From NCBI GenBank assembly GCA_002440885.1, contig DJVY01000061.1:1-5437 (forward strand): a DNA stretch of 5,437 nt, in the 5' to 3' direction. The notes beneath the pieces are model-generated. The model saw nothing but the letters and a program-made list of their open reading frames with translations. It ran no database searches and was not told where the DNA came from. Within the stretch, counting starts at the first letter, position 1, and each line of letters starts with the position of its first letter. This DNA comes from Bacteroidales bacterium UBA6244 (lineage in GTDB: Bacteria; Bacteroidota; Bacteroidia; Bacteroidales; F082). This document shows, piece by piece, positions 1 to 5,437 of the stretch. The position numbers and the translations under genes are program-made.

Positions 1-659
1 GCCCATTGCACTTGTGACTGATTCAGGTCGATTTCGGCAACCGTACCATATTTATACCGATCCTCCAGTATCTTGAGACCGGCTTTTCGCGAAAGCAGCG
101 TGTTGTGTGAAATTTCAAGTTTCGACTTATATTCCAGTAGCTCGAAATAGGTATTTACTACCATAGAGATAAGGCTGATTTGAATTGTCCTCATTCCATA
201 CTGAGAAGCAGCTAGTTGTGCACGGGAGGCATCGGTGGCACTGCGGTATTTCCCCCAAAAGTCTACTTCCCAGAAGAGTTCAGGGTAAGCATAAAAACTG
301 TTGTTTGTTGTAGCAAGTTTTGTACCTGCAAAATTTCCACGTGCAGCACTTGCGGCCACATTAACGGTGGGAAACTGGTCGGCTTTATTGTATCCAACCG
401 TAGCTTTAGCTGCATTAATACGAGCCGCAGCGATTAACACATCTTTGTTTTGCCTCAACGCCGTATGAATCAGTGTGTCTAAAACCGGGTCGTTAAATAT
501 TTCCCACCAGCGAAGGTTTAGCACCGTATCTGATGTTGCCGAGTCGTAACGGTATTGTTCGGCGAGATCAAAGTTCGTTTTTTGATAAGCAGGGCCAAGT
601 TTGCATCCAGAAAGGTAAATGAGTGAGCCCGTGAGTATTATGATTAATAACTTCTTCAT
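1..659 (-). CDS. RND efflux outer-membrane factor, NodT/OprM-type lipoprotein (N-terminal part; 3' end outside window)
   Basis: Outer-membrane channel of a tripartite efflux pump; such proteins form a trimeric beta-barrel plus periplasmic alpha-helical tunnel that docks on the adaptor. The window holds the first 219 codons of a protein usually about 450-500 residues long. Seen: a lipoprotein signal peptide (MKKLLIIILTG.., lipobox LSGC, acylated Cys at residue 19), then the family N-terminal pattern with WW at 51-52, NDP at 56-58 and RQNKDV at 69-74. The repeat-region signature WEVDFWGKYR is at 130-139, followed by a helix with TYFELLEYKSKL at 170-181 and RYKYGTVAEIDL at 201-212, matching the OprM-type pattern before the second repeat. 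The ATG at 659-657 overlaps the pump stop codon (ATGA, 4 bp), and no Shine-Dalgarno is visible, so translational coupling is likely. The frame is open to the window edge. The family call is secure; the substrate cannot be told from this subunit. Confidence 0.95.
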   Translation of the reverse strand, partial: MKKLLIIILTGSLIYLSGCKLGPAYQKTNFDLAEQYRYDSATSDTVLNLRWWEIFNDPVLDTLIHTALRQNKDVLIAAARINAAKATVGYNKADQFPTVNVAASAARGNFAGTKLATTNNSFYAYPELFWEVDFWGKYRSATDASRAQLAASQYGMRTIQISLISMVVNTYFELLEYKSKLEISHNTLLSRKAGLKILEDRYKYGTVAEIDLNQSQVQW

Positions 660-3600
660 TGTTTATCAATTTCGGTTTTAGCCTTTTTTAAGTCTCTGCT
701 TTTTTCGTAGCCAGCCATTTTTCCAATCATCACAAATAGCATAGGATAAAAGAAAACCCCCAGGAAAGTAGCTATGGCCATACCTCCCATCAATGCCATG
801 CCCATAACTTTACGTGCTTCTGCACCCGATCCTGTAGCCAGAACCAGAGGTAAAATTCCCAGCAAAAAGGCAAAAGCAGTCATAAGAATTGGTCGGAAAC
901 GTTCGCGTGCCGCGGTGATGGCTGCATCAACCAACGAAGCTCCGTTTTCAAACTCATCTTTAGCGTATTCCACGATAAGAATTGCGTTTTTAGCGGCCAT
1001 AGCTATGAGCAGCACCAGTGATATTTGAGCGAATACATTGTTCTCGAAACTGTTACTGAATAAGCGGGCCACATACAAGGCCAGAAATGCTCCGAACAAG
1101 GCGAAAGGAGTTCCAAGCAAGATGCTCAGTGGCAACGACCAGCTTTCGTATTGGGCGGCCAGGATAAGGAAAACAAAAACCAAGGCGAATAAAAACACAA
1201 TTCCTGCCGAGCCGGAAGCTTCTTCTTCTTGATAGGAGAGGGCGTTCCATGCATACGACATATCACCCGGAAGCACAGCACTGGCTACTTCTTTCAACGC
1301 AGCCAGGGCTTCTGAAGAGGTATACCCTTCGGCGGGGCTACCCTGAACTTCTGCGGCCCGGTACAAATTGAAACGCGAGATATAATCAGGGCCGTAAATA
1401 TTCTCCATGTTCACCATCGTCGATAGCGGAACCATGTCACCATTGTTGTTCTTGATAAAGAAATAGTTTATCTGCTTTTCGTCAGTTCTGTACTGAGGTT
1501 CAGCCTGGATATAGGTTTTGTACAATCTACCAAAACGGGTGAAGTCATTTACATAAGACCCACCTAAAAACGCACCTACCGTGGTATAGGCATCGCCCAG
1601 CTTGACTCCCATTTTTAGCACTTTCTCCTTATCTACACTCATGTACTTTTGGGGCACATTAGACTGAAAAGTAGAAAACGCCTGACCTATTTCAGGTCGT
1701 GCTACGGCACTTTCAATGAATTTTTGTGTGTTTAAAGCCAGATAATCCGGTGTGTTTCCTGATCGATCCTGAATCATGATACTAAAACCTGAACCATTTC
1801 CAAGACCGGGGATAGCCGGTGGCTCAAAAGCAAAAGCCTGAGCAGATTTAATTCCGAAATAGAGTTCTTTGTTTATTTCATTTACAATGTCACCTGCTGT
1901 TTTATCGCGTTCCTTCCAGGGAATCAGATTGACAAAAATGAAAGCATTGTTTGAGGCCATAGCTCCTGAAAGTAAGCTATATCCGGTTACGTTTGTAATG
2001 TATTCAATATCTTGATGTTTTTCAAGAATCTTTTCAATTTCGCGCGTAACCTGATCGGTTCGTTGCAACGAGGCTGCATTGGGCAATTGCACATTGAGCA
2101 TGAAATATCCTTGATCTTCAACAGGAATAAACCCTCCCGGCACAAGTTTGCCAAATAGGCCGGCAAATAAAGCAATGATGAGTATAAATATCCCGCTTCG
2201 GGTTAGCTTTCGTGTTACCACATGAGTAAAATCCATGTATTTTTCAGTACCTTTTCCGAGAGCCTTATTAAACCATCCGAAAAAGATTCCCAACGGGCCT
2301 TTGTATTTGGTTGGCTTTCTTAGCAATATCGAACACAAAGCCGGAGAAAGCGATAACGCGTTTATGGAAGAAACCACTACCGACACGGCCACAGTAATAG
2401 CAAACTGTTGGTAAAGTCGGCCGGTTATCCCACTCATGTTGGCAACGGGAATAAAAACAGCCACAAGCACGATGGTGGTAGCAATTACAGGTGCAGTCAC
2501 TTTTTTCATGGCGTTTAAAGTGGCTTCACGTGCCGACATGCCGGCTTCAATATTTACCTGAACGGCTTCTACCACCACAATGGCATCATCAACAACTATC
2601 CCGATGGCAAGCACCAATCCCAGCAACGACAGCACATTTATAGTGAAACCCAGGAGCGGGAAAAGCATAAAAGCTCCGATAAGCGAAACGGGTATGGCCA
2701 GCAGCGGAATTAATGTTGCTCGCCAGTCCTGGATAAAAATGAAAACTACCAAGATGACCAAAAAAAGCGCCTCAAATAAGGTTTTTACAATATCGTCAAT
2801 ACCGGCTGTGATGGGAGCGGTAGCATCAAGAGAAACATCATATTTTATGCCTTCCGGAAAACGTTGAGCCATATCTTCCATGGCGGCACGCACTTCTTCC
2901 GCCAGTAAAACGGCATTAGATCCGGGAGATTGGTATAAAGCGATGACAGCACATTGTCGACCATTTAGTCGTGTGAAGGCATTGTAAGTTTCTACTCCCA
3001 GATTAATGTCGGCAATATCTTTCAATTTCAATTGTGAACCATCTTCGTTTGTTCGTACAATGATTTCCCCGAAAGCTTCTTCGTTATTAAACCTTTCAGG
3101 CATACGCACGGTATAAGTAAATTCCGTTCCGGGAGGGGCGGGCTCAGCCCCAAATTTACCTCCAGGTACGATCACATTTTGCTGTTGGATGGCAGAAGTA
3201 ATTTCAGGAATGGTAATGCCCATCTGGCTTAACAAATCAGGTTTTACCCACACACGCATCGAATAGTCACTTGCTCCCAAAACAGTGGCTTTTCCAATGC
3301 CATTTATACGTGCCAGATCATCTTTAATGTTGATAAGGGCATAGTTTCCCAAAAAATTCTGGTCGTATTTGTCCCCTTCGGAAGTCAGGGTAATAAGCAT
3401 TAGGATACTTGGCAGTGATTTTTCCGTGGTAACCCCATATTGATTTACAACAGAAGGCAGTCGTGGTGTGGCGGCAGAAACTTTATTCTGAGTAAACACC
3501 GTATTCATATCCGGATCAGAACCAACCTCAAACGACACCTGGATATTCATGGAACCGTCGTTGGCGTTAGTCGATTTCATGTAAATCATGTTGTCGACAC

Positions 3601-3820
3601 CATTAATCTGTTGTTCAAGCGGTGTGGCCACGGTTTGTTCAACACTTACAGCATCAGCACCTGTATAAACCGCACTTACCTGCACAACGGGAGGGGTGAG
3701 GTTAGGATATTGCTCGATGGGAAGTGTGGAGAGGGAGATAAGTCCTACGATTACAATCACAATAGCCATCACAATGGCCATGACAGGACGGTGTACGAAA
3801 AAATTACCTTTACTTTCCAT
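656..3820 (-). CDS. HAE1-family RND multidrug efflux permease (AcrB-like inner-membrane pump)
   Basis: Proton-driven inner-membrane antiporter, expected to be a trimer exporting hydrophobic or amphiphilic compounds through the adaptor and outer-membrane channel. The 1054 residues are full length for the family. Twelve membrane segments are readable at about 12-31, 343-363, 368-390, 394-420, 441-461, 472-498, 541-558, 872-890, 896-917, 926-951, 976-996 and 1008-1034, with large periplasmic loops after TM1 and TM7, as in the duplicated RND fold. Proton-relay residues are intact: Asp411-Asp412 in TM4 (GIVVDDAIVVVE), Lys944 in TM10 (AAKNAILIVE), and Arg974, Arg976 and Thr981 in TM11 (RFRPILMT), matching AcrB D407/D408, K940, R971, R973 and T978. 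The two Asp in TM4 and the overall length point to HAE1 rather than heavy-metal (HME) exporters. N-terminal FFVHRPVMA and LPIEQYP are typical. The start overlaps the adaptor gene by 11 bp. The loop before TM10 (about 921-930, NSFENN) is longer than in AcrB. The binding pocket is altered (see findings). Confidence 0.98.
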   Translation of the reverse strand: MESKGNFFVHRPVMAIVMAIVIVIVGLISLSTLPIEQYPNLTPPVVQVSAVYTGADAVSVEQTVATPLEQQINGVDNMIYMKSTNANDGSMNIQVSFEVGSDPDMNTVFTQNKVSAATPRLPSVVNQYGVTTEKSLPSILMLITLTSEGDKYDQNFLGNYALINIKDDLARINGIGKATVLGASDYSMRVWVKPDLLSQMGITIPEITSAIQQQNVIVPGGKFGAEPAPPGTEFTYTVRMPERFNNEEAFGEIIVRTNEDGSQLKLKDIADINLGVETYNAFTRLNGRQCAVIALYQSPGSNAVLLAEEVRAAMEDMAQRFPEGIKYDVSLDATAPITAGIDDIVKTLFEALFLVILVVFIFIQDWRATLIPLLAIPVSLIGAFMLFPLLGFTINVLSLLGLVLAIGIVVDDAIVVVEAVQVNIEAGMSAREATLNAMKKVTAPVIATTIVLVAVFIPVANMSGITGRLYQQFAITVAVSVVVSSINALSLSPALCSILLRKPTKYKGPLGIFFGWFNKALGKGTEKYMDFTHVVTRKLTRSGIFILIIALFAGLFGKLVPGGFIPVEDQGYFMLNVQLPNAASLQRTDQVTREIEKILEKHQDIEYITNVTGYSLLSGAMASNNAFIFVNLIPWKERDKTAGDIVNEINKELYFGIKSAQAFAFEPPAIPGLGNGSGFSIMIQDRSGNTPDYLALNTQKFIESAVARPEIGQAFSTFQSNVPQKYMSVDKEKVLKMGVKLGDAYTTVGAFLGGSYVNDFTRFGRLYKTYIQAEPQYRTDEKQINYFFIKNNNGDMVPLSTMVNMENIYGPDYISRFNLYRAAEVQGSPAEGYTSSEALAALKEVASAVLPGDMSYAWNALSYQEEEASGSAGIVFLFALVFVFLILAAQYESWSLPLSILLGTPFALFGAFLALYVARLFSNSFENNVFAQISLVLLIAMAAKNAILIVEYAKDEFENGASLVDAAITAARERFRPILMTAFAFLLGILPLVLATGSGAEARKVMGMALMGGMAIATFLGVFFYPMLFVMIGKMAGYEKSRDLKKAKTEIDKQ

Positions 3821-5012
3821 CGCTGTCAGTTTTTTCTGTGGCAGTCTGGTTCGGATCGATGATTTTTGGAGTAATCTTCATTCCTTGCTTAACGGCTTGA
3901 AGTCCTTCGTAGACCACTTTTTCACCGGGTTTCAAGCCTGAGTTAATCAGCCATTGGCTACCGATTGTAGGGCCAACTTCTACCTGACGGCTGGTTATGA
4001 CATTACCTGAATCTGCAACAAAAACAGAGTAAAGACCTTGCAGTTCCATTACACAGCGCTGTGGAATAAGCAGCGCATCAGGAACTACTCTTAATACAGC
4101 ACGAACTCTGGCAAACTGGCCGGGTCTTAACAGTCGTTCAGGATTAGGAAATACGGATTGTATCATAATGGAGCCGGTTGTGGGGTCAATTTCCCGATCA
4201 ATGAAGTTTACCCAGCCTTTTTCGTTAAAAGTTGAACCGTCAGATAAAATTAGTTCGAGGTCTTTTTTTACACCTTCGGGCTTTTTGGTGGTGGGATATT
4301 TTTTGGTCTCGGTAATGAACTCTTTAGTAAGCATAAGATACTGGTTTTCAGAAATGAAAAACTGAACCAGGATGGTGTCGATGCGCGAAACTGTGTTTAA
4401 AATAACAGGATTCGGATCACGTCCGACGAACTCGCCCACTTTGGCCTGGGTTTTTCCAATTATGCCATCAATTGGACTATATACTTTGGTGTAACTAAGT
4501 TGGATATTGGCTGCTTCCAGATTTGCTCTTGCAGCTTCAACAGCTGCCTTTGCAGCACCGGCGGCGGCATTGGCTGCATCCAGATCACTTTGGCTTACTG
4601 CATTAATCTTGGCTAGCGGCACCACCCGGTCTAGATCGCTAAGCGCTTTTACCCGTTGAGTTTCTGCTTCAGCAAGGCCACCTAACTGCGCGGCAACATT
4701 GGCTTCGTAAGTTTCGCCATCAATTCTGTAAAGTAACTGATCTTTTTCAACCCTGGAGCCCTCTTTAAAGTAAATACCATTTAGCCATCCCTCTACACGT
4801 GCTCTTATTGGGATGTCGTATAGCCCATATACCTGACCTATTAGATCGGCATGGATAGGTACATTGCTTTGTTGAACAAGCACAACTTGTATTTCAGGTG
4901 GAGGCATGGTTTTGGGTGCTTTTTTTTGGCATGAAGGCATGATAACCAAGGCAAGCACCAACAAGAATAAAGATCGGTTGAGGTTTCTGGAATGAAAAAG
5001 CATGTGATTCAT
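3810..5012 (-). CDS. RND efflux periplasmic adaptor subunit (membrane fusion protein, AcrA/MexA-like lipoprotein)
   Basis: Periplasmic linker joining the RND pump to the outer-membrane channel. The 400 residues fit the family. Order of parts: signal peptide with hydrophobic core 15-25 and putative lipobox MPSC, giving an acylated Cys28; first lipoyl half about 67-98 (RARVEGWLNGIYFKEGSRV); alpha-helical hairpin about 100-172, Ala-rich; second lipoyl half about 173-197 (YSPIDGIIGK); beta-barrel about 210-308; membrane-proximal domain about 310-385. The hairpin carries the channel-contact RLS motif with exact AcrA spacing: Arg129, Leu133, Ser140. The barrel segment 225-258 is Lys/Thr-rich and reads as an insertion relative to AcrA. 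The start used is the ATG at 5012; a second in-frame ATG at 5003 (Met4) is equally plausible and leaves the signal peptide intact. The lipobox is not ideal (Met at -3, Pro at -2), but Cys followed by QKK supports a lipoprotein. First gene of the three-gene operon; its last codons overlap the pump start. Confidence 0.97.
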   Translation of the reverse strand: MNHMLFHSRNLNRSLFLLVLALVIMPSCQKKAPKTMPPPEIQVVLVQQSNVPIHADLIGQVYGLYDIPIRARVEGWLNGIYFKEGSRVEKDQLLYRIDGETYEANVAAQLGGLAEAETQRVKALSDLDRVVPLAKINAVSQSDLDAANAAAGAAKAAVEAARANLEAANIQLSYTKVYSPIDGIIGKTQAKVGEFVGRDPNPVILNTVSRIDTILVQFFISENQYLMLTKEFITETKKYPTTKKPEGVKKDLELILSDGSTFNEKGWVNFIDREIDPTTGSIMIQSVFPNPERLLRPGQFARVRAVLRVVPDALLIPQRCVMELQGLYSVFVADSGNVITSRQVEVGPTIGSQWLINSGLKPGEKVVYEGLQAVKQGMKITPKIIDPNQTATEKTDSDGK

Positions 5013-5028
5013 TTTAATGATTTAGTAG

Positions 5029-5072
5029 CAAACTTAAGGATTATTATAATATAAATTGATATGAAAATTCAA
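5029..5072 (-). promoter_or_regulatory. Candidate promoter region of the efflux operon
   Basis: This lies in the 86-bp AT-rich gap between the receiver gene and the adaptor. Reading the minus strand, TAAGTTTG at 5036-5029 exactly matches the Bacteroidota -7 consensus TAnnTTTG, but no clear TTTG/TTG box sits about 19-21 bp upstream of it. Separately, TTGAAT at 5072-5067 and TATAAT at 5048-5043 form a classical sigma-70-like pair with an 18-bp spacer. Either would give a short leader (roughly 12-25 nt) before the ATG at 5012. The leader is A-rich (CATTAAAATG) and has no Shine-Dalgarno, which is common in Bacteroidota. AT-rich DNA yields such matches by chance, so which element is used is uncertain. 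Confidence 0.4.
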
Positions 5073-5074
5073 TT
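5054..5074. repeat. Short inverted repeat in the operon control region (possible operator)
   Basis: AATTGA at 5054-5059 and its reverse complement TCAATT at 5069-5074 flank a 9-nt spacer. The dyad overlaps the candidate -35-like box and the spacer of the sigma-70-like pair, which is where a repressor would act. The arms are only 6 bp and AT-rich, and the flanking bases do not extend the symmetry, so chance is a serious alternative. There is no G+C-rich stem or downstream T-run to make it a terminator of the receiver gene. Confidence 0.25.
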
Positions 5075-5098
5075 ATTTTGGTAGAAGTGGTTAGTGTT

Positions 5099-5437
5099 TC
5101 AATGGATAAACCCGGCGATGATGTCCATTAGCTCAAATAAGTCTATTGGTTTTGGTAGGTAGGCATTGCAACCCGACTCTAAAGCCCTGATTTTATCATC
5201 GCTCATAGCAAAAGCTGTCTGTGCAATAATTGGTACTTCCCTGTTCTTTCTCCTGATAATTCGGGTAAGTTCGTAACCATTCATATCCGGGAGCTTGATG
5301 TCCATGAGAATCAAGTCGATATTGTGCTGGTTTTTAATGATTTCGAGCGCTGCACCTGCTGTTTTGGCATGAAGCAAGAGTGCTCCGGCAGGAAGTAACA
5401 ATGCTTCGAGTAAAGCATAGTTGCTGTCTTCATCCTC
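5099..5437 (-). CDS. Response-regulator receiver (REC) domain, C-terminal part of a probable hybrid sensor histidine kinase (5' end outside window)
   Basis: The reading frame is open from the window edge to a TGA at 5101-5099, giving 112 residues that make almost a whole CheY-like receiver domain. It begins EDEDSNYALLEALL, the first acidic pair (Glu1-Asp2 of the visible part) normally found at the end of beta-1. The phospho-acceptor is Asp46 (LILMDIKLPDMNGYE), the switch Thr is Thr74 (IIAQTAFAMS) and the conserved Lys is Lys96 (YLPKPIDL). All active-site residues are present, so it should be phosphorylated. The protein ends about 16 residues after the Lys, with no room for a DNA-binding output domain. 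It is therefore either a single-domain regulator or, more likely from the EDEDSNY..AQTAFAMS style, the C-terminal receiver of a hybrid histidine kinase. Only upstream sequence can decide this. The internal TTG at 5401 is not a credible start because homology runs through it. It lies 86 bp upstream of the efflux operon in the same direction. Confidence 0.9.
   Translation of the reverse strand, partial: EDEDSNYALLEALLLPAGALLLHAKTAGAALEIIKNQHNIDLILMDIKLPDMNGYELTRIIRRKNREVPIIAQTAFAMSDDKIRALESGCNAYLPKPIDLFELMDIIAGFIH

Noticed and set aside
216..437. Open frame of 73 codons on the plus strand.
   Set aside because: It lies opposite the outer-membrane factor gene, whose homology covers the whole stretch; its Cys/Ser-rich sequence has no recognisable domain.
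774..2867. Several other short open frames on both strands inside the pump gene (for example 774-1028 plus, 1053-1250 minus, 1987-2175 minus, 2580-2867 plus), and 4168-4365 plus inside the adaptor gene.
   Set aside because: All are contained in the pump or adaptor genes and show no independent motifs or start context.
656..3820. Heavy-metal (CusA/CzcA-type) rather than multidrug RND pump.
   Set aside because: The TM4 Asp-Asp pair, the 1054-residue length and the N-terminal and TM11 motifs fit HAE1; I see no Met-rich metal relay typical of CusA.
3440..3941. Two plus-strand open frames (140 and 81 codons) over the pump and adaptor junction.
   Set aside because: They are antisense to well-supported genes and have low-complexity His/Arg or Thr/Ile composition, typical of shadows of transmembrane coding sequence.
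4920..4927. Run of eight A residues (minus strand) just after the adaptor lipobox, considered as a phase-variation or frameshift site.
   Set aside because: It simply encodes Gln-Lys-Lys and the frame is intact; eight bases is a modest run and lysine tracts after a lipobox Cys are ordinary.
5075..5098. Possible intrinsic terminator after the receiver gene.
   Set aside because: No G+C-rich stem followed by a T-run can be found on the minus strand in the gap.

Overview
The window reads as a piece of a Bacteroidota (Bacteroidetes) chromosome. All four genes lie on the minus strand, so the biological order runs from high to low coordinates. The taxonomic guess rests on three things: no start codon has a clear Shine-Dalgarno sequence, the main start has an A-rich leader with a TAnnTTTG-type -7 box, and the proteins have the flavour of Bacteroidota efflux systems (lipoprotein adaptor, NodT-type lipoprotein outer-membrane factor, and an HAE1 pump with an N-rich loop before TM10). 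I cannot place it below phylum level from sequence alone.

Layout in transcription order: (1) 5437-5099, the C-terminal part of a protein ending in a response-regulator receiver (REC) domain, cut by the window edge and most likely the tail of a hybrid histidine kinase. (2) 5098-5013, an 86-bp AT-rich gap with candidate promoter elements and a small inverted repeat. (3) 5012-3810, a periplasmic adaptor (membrane fusion protein) lipoprotein. (4) 3820-656, a full-length 1054-residue HAE1-family RND inner-membrane pump. (5) 659-1, the N-terminal 219 codons of an outer-membrane efflux lipoprotein (NodT/OprM/TolC superfamily), cut by the other window edge.

Genes 3 to 5 form a compact tripartite efflux operon. 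The adaptor and pump genes overlap by 11 bp, and the pump and outer-membrane factor genes overlap by 4 bp (ATGA), so translational coupling is likely. The pump would use the proton gradient to take substrates from the periplasm or inner-membrane outer leaflet. The adaptor would join it to the outer-membrane channel, which releases substrate outside the cell. All key proton-relay residues are present, so the pump looks functional. Several aromatic residues of the AcrB drug-binding pocket are replaced by aliphatic or polar ones, so the substrate range may differ from AcrB.

I see no mobile element, CRISPR array, RNA gene or frameshifted gene, and no clear evidence for an undescribed system. The points most worth a second look are the altered binding pocket, the control region upstream of the operon, and the possible link to the upstream signalling protein.
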